Shown one piece after another: positions 8,384 to 17,589 of a stretch of DNA of 64,000 nt. The DNA is from Sulfurimonas sp. RIFOXYD12_FULL_33_39 (GTDB lineage: Bacteria > Campylobacterota > Campylobacteria > Campylobacterales > Sulfurimonadaceae): contig MICF01000001.1 in NCBI GenBank assembly GCA_001829785.1, positions 186,001 to 250,000 on the forward strand, read 5' to 3'. Each line of letters opens with the position of its first letter. The first letter of the stretch is position 1. A program made the position numbers and the translations under genes. The notes under the pieces are model-generated. The model was not told where the DNA came from, searched no databases, and saw nothing but the letters and a program-made list of their open reading frames with translations.

Positions 8384-10047
8384 TACAAACTCCTTGTTTT
8401 AAATAATTTACTTAAATAGTGCCATAAACCATTACGAGCGCTATTTTTAAAACTTACTTTGAAATTACTTTCATTCATCTGCTCTATATATGATTCACTG
8501 CCAAAATTCTTATCATCCTTTTGGGGATAATCATCTCTGTAGTGAACGCCTCTGCTCTCCTTTCTGCCTAACGCACTAAGTACCATTGCTTCGGCAATTA
8601 AAAGTGCATTTTTAAACTCTATAATCGAAGCTAGTTCCACATTGTCATGTAAATCTTTGTTTACACAATGCAGTCCGTATTGCTGCTGCATCAGATAATG
8701 TACATACTCTAATGCAGACGATAATGAATCTTCACTTCTAAACACTCCTGCATTTTTAAATAAAAAGCCGCCGAGATTTTTTCTCATGGCATTTATATTA
8801 AAGAGACCCTCTTCGCTTAGTATCAAATCTACTTTGCGGGACTCTTTTTCAACATACGCATAATCAATCGGCAAAAAATCTCTTCTAAGTGCTACATGTG
8901 CTGCCTCTTTTCCTGCAAGTCTGCCAAAATAAGCACCCTCTAAAAGTGAATTTCCCCCTAATCTGTTAGCACCGTGCACACCGGTAACGGCGCACTCTCC
9001 ACATGCAAAAACATAAGGCATATCGGTGGAAGTATCGCCTCTTGTCCATATCCCTCCTATACTGTAGTGTGCCGATGGCGTTATAGCTAACAGCTCTTTT
9101 GTTATATCTACTCCGGCACTGCTAAGTGCCGTTTTTTTAGCAGAGGGAAGTTTTTCGTCTATAACTTTTTCGCCAAAATGACGTAAATCCAAATATACTT
9201 TATGACCCTCACTCATATGCTTAACAATGGCACGAGACAATCTATCACGTGTTTGAAGCTCATCGGTAAAACGCTCCCCCTCTTCATCGATAATATATCC
9301 GCCTTCTCCACGCGCCGCTTCGCTTATAAGTGAACCGCTATTAACTAATGTTGTGGGATGAAACTGTACAAACTCCATGTTACTAAGCCGCATATTTGCA
9401 CGAAGCGCGGCGGCTATAACATCGCCTGAACTCTCCTGAGAGTTTGTGGTATGAGAGCGAAAAATTCCTGCATAGCCGCCGCCTGCTAAAACCAATGATT
9501 TACATGCAAAAGCTATAACTTGTGAATTACGGCGGCGAAGAACTGTTATGCCTGATAATTTGCCTTTATACTTTGTAATATTTAAAAACTTATGATTTGA
9601 AAGAATATCTACGCCTTCTTTTCTGCATTTTAAAAACAGAGTTTGAACTATTGAAGCGCCTGTTCTATCGGCAATATAACATGTACGATTTGCACTTGCT
9701 CCGCCAAATGGACGCTGTTTTATATTGCCGTTATCGTCTGAGTCAAAACCGACACCCATTGCTTTTAATTCGTCTATTATATTTGGAGCTTCTGCGCACA
9801 TACTCTGTATATTAGCCTTGTGAGACAAACCGTCAGAACCGCTAATGGTATCGTTTACATGTCTGTCTATAGAGTCATAAGCGGACAAATCGATAACAGC
9901 ATTAATGCCCCCTGATGCTACGGATGAGTTTGAACGAAAAGGATTGCCTTTAGTAATTACCGCAACTTTTAAGCCGCTTCGCTTAGCGTATAACGCTGCA
10001 TAAAGTCCTGAAATACCGCTTCCTATTACTATTACATCATATAACAT
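8383..10047 (-). CDS. NadB-like FAD oxidase/reductase in the nifU operon
   Basis: A 554-residue flavoprotein of the L-aspartate oxidase / fumarate reductase family. It has an N-terminal dinucleotide fold (VIVIGSGISGLYAA), the substrate-site stretches QFHPTTL and HYSIGGI, and GANRLGGNSLLEG in the FAD domain, with a C-terminal helical domain ending in a SRGVHYRDDYP stretch. This resembles NadB, which starts NAD synthesis. ATG at 10047 (GGAG at good distance) is chosen over the TTG at 10104, which lies far inside the upstream gene. Position between aldo/keto reductase and nifT implies a nitrogen-fixation-linked role; whether it is the housekeeping NadB cannot be told here. Confidence 0.75.
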   Translation of the reverse strand: MLYDVIVIGSGISGLYAALYAKRSGLKVAVITKGNPFRSNSSVASGGINAVIDLSAYDSIDRHVNDTISGSDGLSHKANIQSMCAEAPNIIDELKAMGVGFDSDDNGNIKQRPFGGASANRTCYIADRTGASIVQTLFLKCRKEGVDILSNHKFLNITKYKGKLSGITVLRRRNSQVIAFACKSLVLAGGGYAGIFRSHTTNSQESSGDVIAAALRANMRLSNMEFVQFHPTTLVNSGSLISEAARGEGGYIIDEEGERFTDELQTRDRLSRAIVKHMSEGHKVYLDLRHFGEKVIDEKLPSAKKTALSSAGVDITKELLAITPSAHYSIGGIWTRGDTSTDMPYVFACGECAVTGVHGANRLGGNSLLEGAYFGRLAGKEAAHVALRRDFLPIDYAYVEKESRKVDLILSEEGLFNINAMRKNLGGFLFKNAGVFRSEDSLSSALEYVHYLMQQQYGLHCVNKDLHDNVELASIIEFKNALLIAEAMVLSALGRKESRGVHYRDDYPQKDDKNFGSESYIEQMNESNFKVSFKNSARNGLWHYLSKLFKTRSL

Positions 10048-11161
10048 TGTTTTCTCCGTACAGTTTAGATATTGTCTCTTTATCTGCTTTAGGCAGATAA
10101 GCAAGCAATAAATTATCTTCTACATGTTGTGGGTCAATCGCTCCAAAAAGCGAACTGACTACGCTACTGCTTCTTGCAAACTGCAAAGCGGTTATAACAT
10201 CATTAAAATCATTTGTGCCGAGTGACTTGCCGAGGCTCTCATCAAACTTTTTTTGAAAAATATTTGCTTGAAGAAGCGAAGATGAGCCTATTATTTTCAA
10301 GCCATAACCATAAACCGCCTGCATAAGCGTATAGTATTTTCCATCGGCTCCCATTTGATTTGAAAAACCGTATGCCTGTGTTTTAGCGATACTATAAGGT
10401 GCTTGAATATATTTAAAATGATGGTTTGCTCCCCCTGCTTCTAGTGCAATTTCTACCATATCTTTAAGCGATAGATACTCCTTGTGTGTCTCATCATATA
10501 AAAAACCGTTCCAAGTAGCAATTCCGTAGTTTCTTATTTTTCCCTCTTTTACAAGTTGTTCAAAAAGCTCAAACGCTTTTTTGACTCTTTTTTTCAACTC
10601 TTCATAATCAATATATCCGAGTTGCATCTCAGGATTGTGTAAAAATAAAATATCTAATGTTTTCAACCCTAAGTTTTTCAAAGAGTTCTCAACGCTCCAT
10701 CTTAAATAATCCGGAGTCATACAGTGCTGATCTACGATAATCTCTTCTTTAGAAGCTAAATTTTTATCAATCACATTCTGCTCAATCCATGTATAAGGAT
10801 TTTTCGGGAAAGGAAAATCAAGCGGCACAAATCCTGCTTTTGAGGTAATAACCAACTGCTCTCTGGTAGCTTTTTTCTCATAAAATAGTTCACTTAAAGC
10901 CTCTCCTATCTCTCTTTCGCTAGTCTGATAACGGTAGTTTATTGCCGTATCTATCAAATTTATTCCCTTTAGTACGGCAAGTTTTACCGACTCTTTATAG
11001 TTGATAACATAGTTCTCTTCTCTGTATGGCTCTTTACGAAAAGTACCCAGACCCAGTGAAGATACAAAAACTTCTCCATCAAAACGGTAAAAATCTTTAC
11101 TATATTTTTTGAACTGTTTTAGATAAGCGAAGGTTGCCTCTTTTGTTGCATAAGTGTTCAT
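10037..11161 (-). CDS. Aldo/keto reductase family protein
   Basis: A 374-residue aldo/keto reductase. It shows the family landmarks LGTF near the start, the catalytic Asp-Tyr region (GINLIDTAINYRYQTSE), a Lys in VITSKAG, LDILFLHNPE, and the (A)QFARSSS-SLFGA cofactor-binding region near the end. Substrate unknown. It starts one base after nifU ends and overlaps the next gene by 11 bp, so it is translated from the nif-controlled transcript. Such reductases recur in nif neighbourhoods without an assigned reaction. Confidence 0.85.
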   Translation of the reverse strand: MNTYATKEATFAYLKQFKKYSKDFYRFDGEVFVSSLGLGTFRKEPYREENYVINYKESVKLAVLKGINLIDTAINYRYQTSEREIGEALSELFYEKKATREQLVITSKAGFVPLDFPFPKNPYTWIEQNVIDKNLASKEEIIVDQHCMTPDYLRWSVENSLKNLGLKTLDILFLHNPEMQLGYIDYEELKKRVKKAFELFEQLVKEGKIRNYGIATWNGFLYDETHKEYLSLKDMVEIALEAGGANHHFKYIQAPYSIAKTQAYGFSNQMGADGKYYTLMQAVYGYGLKIIGSSSLLQANIFQKKFDESLGKSLGTNDFNDVITALQFARSSSVVSSLFGAIDPQHVEDNLLLAYLPKADKETISKLYGENNVI

Positions 11162-11162
11162 T

Positions 11163-12134
11163 TTAAGTTACAACCACTTTTATAGGAGCTTTTAATTTAA
11201 AGCTTAACATGTCTTCTATACCCGCTAGAGTAGTAGTCGTATTCATAGAACAGCTCATGCATTCGCCTTGATATTTTATAAGAATATTCAAAGCTGAATT
11301 CTCGTCGTTGATATCTATCAGCTCTACGTTGCCGCCGTCAGCCTTTAGCGTCGGGCGGATATACTCCTCTAAAATGGACTCTACGCTCTTGATTTTTTGA
11401 ACAAGACTCATAGATTCAAATCTTCCCTCGCCCTTTGCTTCAATAATTTTGCGTGCATTCTCTTCGGCTGTTCGCTCTTGGAGAATCTCGTTAAGTAAAT
11501 CAATCAAGTAAACATCTTTGGCTTCATGTCCGCCCGGTTTTATACATGACTTACAAAATCCGCCTGCTTTGGTATAGTCGATAATCTCCTCTATGAAAGA
11601 CAATTTATTTAGCTTTATAACCTCTTTTAGCGTATCTTGCGATACTCTGGCGCACTCACATACGATAAACTCGCTCTCAAGACTCTCCATATCAACATTT
11701 TTATAGATTGATGCCGCTTTTTTTATAACATCGTATGCCATGACGGAGCAGTGCATTTTTTGCCCCGGTACGGCAGGAATATCGGGATTGTCACGGAGTG
11801 CTTTTTCAACATCGATATTTGTGATTTTTAAAGCATCGTCAACAGTTTTGTTCAAACATAACTCTGCCATCATATCGGATGACGCTATGGCAGTTCCGCA
11901 ACCAAAACTCTTAAACTTGCTTTTTTTAATCTCATCTGTTTTTGGGTCTATCAACCAGTACAGTCTTACCGCATCCCCACAGCTCTCAGCTCCGAAATCT
12001 GCGATTATAAGTCTGTTTTGTCCTGCTTCAGATTCGGTTATCTCTCCCATATTTGTCGGTTGATTCATCCTTTTTTGTACCTCTTGCGAATACTCTTCCC
12101 AAAGTGCGCCGCCGATTAAATCATCTCTTGCCAT
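11163..12134 (-). CDS. nifU: NifU Fe-S cluster scaffold
   Basis: NifU assembles Fe-S clusters, with sulfur from NifS, for nitrogenase. This 323-residue protein has the full three-part layout: an IscU-like domain with FGAESCGD, GCGTAIASSDM and HCSVMA cysteines; a central BFD-type [2Fe-2S] domain (VCECARVS ... FCKSC); and a C-terminal Nfu domain (LKADGGNVEL ... GECMSCSMNTTT). It is first in the operon nifU-aldo/keto reductase-nadB-like-nifT and is divergent from the PII gene. The partner nifS lies 29 kb away at 40920. Confidence 0.95.
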   Translation of the reverse strand: MARDDLIGGALWEEYSQEVQKRMNQPTNMGEITESEAGQNRLIIADFGAESCGDAVRLYWLIDPKTDEIKKSKFKSFGCGTAIASSDMMAELCLNKTVDDALKITNIDVEKALRDNPDIPAVPGQKMHCSVMAYDVIKKAASIYKNVDMESLESEFIVCECARVSQDTLKEVIKLNKLSFIEEIIDYTKAGGFCKSCIKPGGHEAKDVYLIDLLNEILQERTAEENARKIIEAKGEGRFESMSLVQKIKSVESILEEYIRPTLKADGGNVELIDINDENSALNILIKYQGECMSCSMNTTTTLAGIEDMLSFKLKAPIKVVVT

Positions 12135-12168
12135 AGAATCCTCTTTGTAAATAGTTTAAAAAGGGCAA

Positions 12169-12184
12169 TGCAATTACTATTCTT
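12169..12184 (-). promoter_or_regulatory. Sigma-54-like promoter of nifU
   Basis: Minus strand AAGAATA-GTAA-TTGCA; two changes from the consensus TAGAACA-N4-WTGCA. It lies 35 bp upstream of nifU and back-to-back with the PII-gene site. Confidence 0.6.
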
Positions 12185-12201
12185 GACATAAAAAATTTTG
12201 C

Positions 12202-12217
12202 TAGAACAAAACTTGCA
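12202..12217 (+). promoter_or_regulatory. Sigma-54-like promoter of the PII gene
   Basis: Plus strand TAGAACA-AAAC-TTGCA, an exact match to the window consensus, ending 38 bp before the PII ATG. Confidence 0.75.
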
Positions 12218-12255
12218 TTCTGATTTATGAAATATAAAAAAACAAAAGGATTTAC

Positions 12256-12654
12256 ATGTATCAACTTACTGCGATATTTAACAAAATCTGTCTAAATGAC
12301 GTCTTGCAAGACCTTTATGAGAAAAAAATAGAGGGTATAACAGTTATAGATGTTATAGGAAAAGGCGGCATTGGAATTACTGAGGAGGGCGGAACTCCTG
12401 ATTTGGATCCAAAAGTGAAAGTTGAAATAATTCTTTCATCTGAGGCTTTCAAAGAGATAGCAAAAGAGGCGATAAGAGCAAACACTCAAGACCTAGGTCA
12501 CGGAGCAGGCAAAATGTGGGTAATCCCTGTTTTGGAGGTTGAACGTATCCGCACCGGAGAAAAAAATGAGGCTGCTCTTACTCAATCTTACATAAGCAGA
12601 AAAAAAAGCAGCAACAGTAACTATTTTACAAATGTTGACACTCCTGCAAGCTAA
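12256..12654 (+). CDS. Divergent PII nitrogen-regulatory protein
   Basis: A 132-residue PII-family trimeric sensor of 2-oxoglutarate and ATP/ADP. Recognisable parts are the opening strand YQLTAIFNK, VIGKGGIGI, PKVKVEIIL, the B-loop region with GHGAGKMWVIPV and the C-loop VERIRTGE. The T-loop is short and lacks the tyrosine uridylylated in GlnB/GlnK (GGTPDLDPKVK in place of RGAEY-V-FLPKVK). It may signal without uridylylation, as in NifI-type proteins; this is inference. A Ser/Asn-rich tail of about 20 residues follows. It has its own sigma-54-like promoter and terminator. Confidence 0.85.
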   Translation: MYQLTAIFNKICLNDVLQDLYEKKIEGITVIDVIGKGGIGITEEGGTPDLDPKVKVEIILSSEAFKEIAKEAIRANTQDLGHGAGKMWVIPVLEVERIRTGEKNEAALTQSYISRKKSSNSNYFTNVDTPAS

Positions 12655-12666
12655 AAACCCTACAAT

Positions 12667-12705
12667 AAAAAAACGACATTTTTAACAGTGATTTGTCGTT
12701 TTTTT
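12667..12705 (+). terminator. Rho-independent terminator after the PII gene
   Basis: AAAAAAACGACA pairs with TGTCGTTTTTTT over 12 bp around a 15-base loop, ending in a seven-T run. It sits 12 bp after the PII stop. The A-rich left arm means it could also work on the opposite strand. Confidence 0.85.
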
Positions 12706-12737
12706 GCATTTTAAACCTCATCCCCACAATTTCAAGT

Positions 12738-12743
12738 TATAAT
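12738..12743 (+). promoter_or_regulatory. Predicted -10 box of the nuclease/RT-nitrilase operon
   Basis: TATAAT about 105 bp upstream of the first gene of the accessory operon, in the only gap between the PII terminator and that operon. No clear -35 is seen. Confidence 0.45.
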
Positions 12744-12756
12744 AAATCTAAATAAA

Positions 12757-12834
12757 ATGGATAAATTTTTACATGTAGTGTGTGATGTGTTAAAAAAAGA
12801 GCGAAAATTTGACATATCAGATGATGGAAAATAA
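12757..12834 (+). CDS. Possible 25-aa leader peptide or gene remnant
   Basis: ATG at 12757 opens a 25-codon frame rich in Lys/Asp ending at 12834, just before the AAGGAG of the DUF1016 gene. There is no good ribosome site, so it may be a leader ORF, or an N-terminal remnant of a lost gene such as a restriction-modification subunit. Not recognised. Confidence 0.25.
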   Translation: MDKFLHVVCDVLKKERKFDISDDGK

Positions 12835-12849
12835 AAAGGAGTTCTATAG

Positions 12850-13920
12850 ATGATTAAAATACCACAACAAGACAATAATAATTTTTATCAAGATATAAAA
12901 TCCATCTTACAACTTGCAAGAGACAATGCCTATAAATCTGTAAATTTTATCATGGTAGAAGCTTACTGGAATATTGGCAAGAAGATAGTTGAAGAGGAAC
13001 AAAGCGGCAACTATAGAGCCGAGTATGGCACTTATCTTATCAAAGAGCTTTCAGCCCAACTAACTACGGAGTTTGGAAAGGGTTTTAGCCAAAGAAATAT
13101 TAGAAATATGAGACTTTTTTATAACTCTTTTCCAATCTGGCAGACAGTGTCTGCCGAATTGAGTTGGAGTCATTATGTATTTATTTTAAGAGTTGAGAAT
13201 CCACAAGCACGGCTTTGGTACATGGAAGAATCAGCCAAAGCAAACTGGAGCGTAAGAGCTTTAGAACGACAGATAAACAGCCTATATTATGAAAGACTTT
13301 TATCAAGCAAAGAAAAACAGCCAATTATAGAAGAAGCCAAAGAAAATACAAAAAATCTCCAACTCACACCAAAAGATATCATCAAAGACCCTTATGTCTT
13401 GGAGTTTTTAGAGCTAAAAGATAACAAATCATTTAGAGAAAATGACCTTGAAAGTGCATTGCTAGAAAAAATACAAGAGTTTTTACTAGAGCTTGGGCGA
13501 GGTTTTGCATTTGTGGCACGACAAAAACGCATCAAAACCCAGACGAGTGATTTTTATATAGACCTAGTTTTTTACAACTATCTTTTAAAATGTTTCGTGC
13601 TCATAGACCTCAAAATAGGCAAACTCACCCATCAAGATATAGGGCAAATAGATATGTATGTAAACATGTACGATGATTTGGAAAAAGATACAAGCGATAA
13701 CCCGACCATCGGGATAATCCTCTGCACAGACAAAGATGAAACGGTCGTAAAATACTCTCACATAAACGATAGAGATAATCTTTTTGTATCAAAGTATCAG
13801 ATGGTTTTACCAACGGAAGAGGAGCTTATACGAGAGGTGGAAGGGGATGTTTTGGAGATTGGGATGATGAAGGATGAAAAAAAGTTAGTCAATCAAAATG
13901 GAGATAAAAATGGAAGATGA
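12850..13920 (+). CDS. DUF1016/YhcG-family PD-(D/E)xK nuclease
   Basis: A 356-residue protein of the DUF1016 (YhcG) family. The N-terminal half (about 1-165) is the helical DUF1016_N region with NIRNMRLFY and WSHYVFILRVENPQARLWYMEES. The C-terminal half is a PD-(D/E)xK nuclease fold with FAFVARQKRI, DFYIDLVFYN and the catalytic-looking IDLKIG (Asp-x-Lys), followed by HQDIGQIDMYVNMYD. These proteins cluster with restriction-modification and other defence genes. ATG follows AAAAGGAG. Its last 23 bases overlap the RT-nitrilase start, suggesting translational coupling. Confidence 0.88.
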   Translation: MIKIPQQDNNNFYQDIKSILQLARDNAYKSVNFIMVEAYWNIGKKIVEEEQSGNYRAEYGTYLIKELSAQLTTEFGKGFSQRNIRNMRLFYNSFPIWQTVSAELSWSHYVFILRVENPQARLWYMEESAKANWSVRALERQINSLYYERLLSSKEKQPIIEEAKENTKNLQLTPKDIIKDPYVLEFLELKDNKSFRENDLESALLEKIQEFLLELGRGFAFVARQKRIKTQTSDFYIDLVFYNYLLKCFVLIDLKIGKLTHQDIGQIDMYVNMYDDLEKDTSDNPTIGIILCTDKDETVVKYSHINDRDNLFVSKYQMVLPTEEELIREVEGDVLEIGMMKDEKKLVNQNGDKNGR

Positions 13921-16900
13921 AAGTTTATTTACTAAAAAAGATTTATATATTGCATATAAAAAAGTCAAATTTGAATTATTTAATGATAAAAATACTATTG
14001 CAACATTGAAGCTATATGAATATGAAAAAAATTTAAATAATAATATTGACTCTTTATTTGAAAAAATAAAAGATGGTAATCTTTTAGGAAAAGATTTAGA
14101 ATGTAAAGGTTTCTTTGAAATTCCAAAATCTTTTGATAGCAATAGCAACAAATATGAAATCCATTTTTTTTCTAGTTCTTTAAAGCATCATGATTTTAAA
14201 CCTGAATCAATTACTCTTAAATTTCGCAAAGTAATAGATGCTGATATAGATTTTCATATAATATCAGCATTATGGATTTTAAAAATCGGGCAATTTATTG
14301 ATGAAAAATTTGATGCTAATATTTATGGCTCAAGATTAACAAGAATTAAGCCTGTTGATACTAGTTCTTGTGAATATGATTTATCAAGTCAAAAATACAA
14401 TGAAGAAAGCCCAAAAATATTTGAATCTTATCATCATAAATATCAAGCTTGGAGAAATAATAGTTTTAAAGCAATAAGAGAATTACACAAAACTTCTTCA
14501 GTTGTTGCAGTCACAATGGATATAACAAGTTTTTATCACAGCATAGAGCTAAATGGATTTAAAGAGGTGAAATTTTATGAGAAGTTTTCTTTAGATATTA
14601 AATTTAAAGAAAATCCAAAATTAAAACAATTTCATGAATCTTTTATTGGCTTATTGGCACTTTGGAATAATGCAATAGAGTCCGAAAATGGATTGCCCAT
14701 AGGGTTGTCTGCATCTTCCGTTTTAGCAAATGCAGTTATGAAAGATTTTGATACAGAAGTTACGAAAAATCTTGCTCCAACTTATTACGGTAGATATGTT
14801 GATGATATTTTATTGGTATTTCCAGACAATGGAAATCTAAATAGTGGAAAAGAGATTATAGAGTATTTTATAAATAAAGATATTGTAACTCGTAATGATA
14901 ATAAAATTTTAAATAAATTAAAATGGACAGATAAAGTAGTTAAATTAACAACCAAAGATTATCAGTACCAACATGAATTTAGAAAGTTTAATTCAAAAGA
15001 ATTAAAATATAAAAATCTAATTTTAAAAGAATCCAAACAAAAAATATTTTATTTGGATAAAAATGCTGATTTAAGTATTATTGATGGGATTGAAGCTGAG
15101 ATAAATTCTATTTCAAGTGAGTGGAGATTTTTACCTGATATAGCAGATGAAAATTCATCACTACTTCAAAAAGTGGTAGGTTTTTATGCAGATGGAAAAG
15201 AGTTTAATGATGCTCTTAGAAAAATAGATGCTACAACTATTAAGAGATTGGGATTATCTTTACTTGTTAGTCATTCTCATTCTTTAAATCAATATATCAG
15301 TCCAAAAAATTGGATAGATCAAAGACTTAAGATATATGACTTAATAGAAAACCATATTTTTATACCAAAAAATTTATTTGAAAATTATACTTTTCTGCCA
15401 AGAATATTTGCTTTAATGATTCATAGTGGAGATGGTGAAAGAGCGTATTGTTTTCTGCAAAAAATAGATGATTTAATGAAGAAATTTAAAGATATAAAAC
15501 AAACTGAGTCTTCAAATAAAAAAGATGTGATTTTTGAAAAATTTGGGAGTTATTATCTGAAAAAATTCCAAGAAGTATTTTTTGAAACATATAATATTCA
15601 AAATACTATATCTGGGAAATATTTCAATAAAATCAAAGAACTTTTGGATTTTGATATTGAAATTTCTAAAGAAAAAATAGAAGAAAAAAATTCTCATTTA
15701 ATAATGTCTGACTTAGGTTTTGATAGTTATTCAAAGCTCATTACTGAATACATATTGACCAAAAATGATAAAAGTTTATTTAAAACTATTCTTGATAAAC
15801 AAGAAGATGTAAATTGTGATGATTTGGACTTAATAGATACACTTAATGAAGATTATTTAAAAAATATATCCGACTTTCATAAACAGTTATTGGAAGAAAC
15901 TAAGCAAAATGATAAGCATTTAAGATTAAATACATTGATATTTTCTACTAGATTATTCACACCATTAGATATTTCAATTGTATTACCAGATTTAGATTCA
16001 GAAAAGTTTATAAATCTTGTAAATTCTCTTCGTGGAACTCGTAGTGAAGTTTCAGATAAAAATAAAAAGTACGAATGTAAATTAAGTGTTGTAGAAGTTC
16101 GTAACAAAAAACTAACTCATTGTAAATCAGTAGATGTGGCTATTACAAACTTTGAAGTAAAAGATGAGTATTGGAAAAAATCAGTTAGAGAACAGCCGAT
16201 AAAAAATTTAGATCGATTTATCACAATTCAACACATGGTTAATGAGGCAGTAAGAAAAAAACCTAATTATTTGATTTTCCCTGAACTATCAATGCCACAA
16301 GAATGGGCATGGTTTATTTCTCAAAAACTTTTAGCTAATAATATCTCTTTAATTACTGGAGTTGAATACATTCATACTGTTGAAAAAACTTCAGAACTTA
16401 ATCAAAAAATAGTGCATAATTCAATAATGATGTTTTTGATATCTGATAATATCGGTTTTAATTATATGAAATACTTCAGACAGGATAAGTTAGTAGGTGC
16501 ATATCTTGAATCTATTGAGTTGAAAAATATTGCAAATATCGACTTAAAGCCTGATGATAAACATAAAGAGAAAAAAATTTACAAGCATGGTGATTTTTAT
16601 TTTTCTTCTTTGATATGTAATGAATTAACTGATATTGAAAATAGATTTGACTTAAGAGGCAATATTGATTGTTTATTTGCTATTGAATGGAATAGAGATA
16701 TTAAATCTTTTAATGCCTTAGTAGAGTCATCATCTTTAGATATTCACTCATATATAGTTCAAGTTAATAATAGAAACTATGGAGATAGTAGAATTCGTGC
16801 ACCTTATAAAGATGATTGGGATAGAGATGTTGTTCAAGTTAGAGGTGGAAAGCATGATTATCTAATTGTTGGAGAAATAAATATTGAAAAACTTAGAGAG

Positions 16901-16999
16901 TTTCAATCACATAATATTTCTCCAAATAAAGATTTTAAGCCAGTTCCAACTGGATTTAAAATGCTTAAAGAGAGAAAAAAATGGGATAACAATCAATGA
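13898..16999 (+). CDS. Reverse transcriptase-nitrilase fusion, DRT type 1 (UG1)-like
   Basis: A 1033-residue fusion. The N-terminal half is a reverse transcriptase: motif A VTMDITSFYHSI (Asp208), a GLPIGLSASSVLANAVM motif-B-like region and the active-site YVDD (residues 300-303). After a long helical linker (about 400-710) comes a carbon-nitrogen-hydrolase domain with a complete Glu-Lys-Cys triad: E796 in LIFPELSMP, K864 in YFRQDK, C907 in SSLICNE. RT-nitrilase fusions are the UG1 group, shown to give phage defence (DRT type 1). No noncoding RNA of retron type is visible. The gene is clearly more AT-rich than the nif genes, a sign of transfer. It overlaps both neighbours (23 bp and 4 bp). Confidence 0.9.
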   Translation: MEIKMEDESLFTKKDLYIAYKKVKFELFNDKNTIATLKLYEYEKNLNNNIDSLFEKIKDGNLLGKDLECKGFFEIPKSFDSNSNKYEIHFFSSSLKHHDFKPESITLKFRKVIDADIDFHIISALWILKIGQFIDEKFDANIYGSRLTRIKPVDTSSCEYDLSSQKYNEESPKIFESYHHKYQAWRNNSFKAIRELHKTSSVVAVTMDITSFYHSIELNGFKEVKFYEKFSLDIKFKENPKLKQFHESFIGLLALWNNAIESENGLPIGLSASSVLANAVMKDFDTEVTKNLAPTYYGRYVDDILLVFPDNGNLNSGKEIIEYFINKDIVTRNDNKILNKLKWTDKVVKLTTKDYQYQHEFRKFNSKELKYKNLILKESKQKIFYLDKNADLSIIDGIEAEINSISSEWRFLPDIADENSSLLQKVVGFYADGKEFNDALRKIDATTIKRLGLSLLVSHSHSLNQYISPKNWIDQRLKIYDLIENHIFIPKNLFENYTFLPRIFALMIHSGDGERAYCFLQKIDDLMKKFKDIKQTESSNKKDVIFEKFGSYYLKKFQEVFFETYNIQNTISGKYFNKIKELLDFDIEISKEKIEEKNSHLIMSDLGFDSYSKLITEYILTKNDKSLFKTILDKQEDVNCDDLDLIDTLNEDYLKNISDFHKQLLEETKQNDKHLRLNTLIFSTRLFTPLDISIVLPDLDSEKFINLVNSLRGTRSEVSDKNKKYECKLSVVEVRNKKLTHCKSVDVAITNFEVKDEYWKKSVREQPIKNLDRFITIQHMVNEAVRKKPNYLIFPELSMPQEWAWFISQKLLANNISLITGVEYIHTVEKTSELNQKIVHNSIMMFLISDNIGFNYMKYFRQDKLVGAYLESIELKNIANIDLKPDDKHKEKKIYKHGDFYFSSLICNELTDIENRFDLRGNIDCLFAIEWNRDIKSFNALVESSSLDIHSYIVQVNNRNYGDSRIRAPYKDDWDRDVVQVRGGKHDYLIVGEINIEKLREFQSHNISPNKDFKPVPTGFKMLKERKKWDNNQ

Positions 17000-17553
17000 C
17001 CCAAAACCAAAACAACCAAATCCTTATCTACCAAACAGAAGACGGCAAAACAAAAATAGAAACAAAGCTTGAAGATGAGACAGTTTGGCTTACTCAAGAG
17101 CAAATGTCAGAGCTTTTTCAAAAAAGTCGCTCTACTATTAATGAACATATTAAAAATATTTATGAAGAAAAAGAGCTTGAAGAGATAGCTACGATGAAGA
17201 AATTCGGAAATTCCGAATTTGCTAAAAAACCTACAAACTTCTACAACCTCGATGTCATCATCTCCGTAGGCTACAGAGTAAAATCACTCCAAGGCACAAA
17301 GTTTCGTCAATGGGCAACACCAAGGCTCAAAGAGTACATTGTAAAAGGTTTTAGTATGAATGATGAGTTGCTCAAAAATGGTGGTAAGAGCAACTATTTT
17401 GAAGAGTTACTTGCTTGCATACGAGATATACGAAGTAGTGAAAAAGTCTTTTGGGCAAAGGTGCTTGATATTTATGCAACAAGTATACAAATAAAAAATA
17501 GTAAATTTTTTATCAATCTTGAATTATTTAATATTTTAAAAAAAGGAATATAA
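16996..17553 (+). CDS. RhuM-family protein, truncated at the C-terminus
   Basis: A 185-residue protein with the RhuM N-terminal DNA-binding-like region (VWLTQEQMSELFQKSRSTINEHIKNIYEE), the YNLDVIISVGYRVKS and FRQWAT motifs, and the start of the second region (LLACIRDIRSSEKVFWAKVLDIYATS). Full-length RhuM proteins continue for well over 100 residues past this ATS; here about 20 unrelated residues follow and the gene stops. Its ATG overlaps the RT-nitrilase stop by four bases (ATGA), so it belongs to the operon. Either a shortened functional partner or a decaying gene. Confidence 0.75.
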   Translation: MTQNQNNQILIYQTEDGKTKIETKLEDETVWLTQEQMSELFQKSRSTINEHIKNIYEEKELEEIATMKKFGNSEFAKKPTNFYNLDVIISVGYRVKSLQGTKFRQWATPRLKEYIVKGFSMNDELLKNGGKSNYFEELLACIRDIRSSEKVFWAKVLDIYATSIQIKNSKFFINLELFNILKKGI

Positions 17554-17589
17554 GTAAAAAAGATAAGAATTTACCTATACAGTATAAGT

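Noticed and set aside
11246..11261. Exact TAGAACA-N4-WTGCA match on the plus strand inside nifU
   Set aside because: It is encoded by the nifU codons around the C-terminal CxxC motif (Cys-Met-Ser-Cys-Ser-Met read in reverse) and faces no gene on that strand. I treat it as a chance match; an antisense promoter cannot be excluded.
13898..16999. Retron or group II intron reading of the reverse transcriptase
   Set aside because: No msr/msd-like inverted repeat upstream, no intron domains, and a C-terminal nitrilase domain that is specific to the UG1 type.
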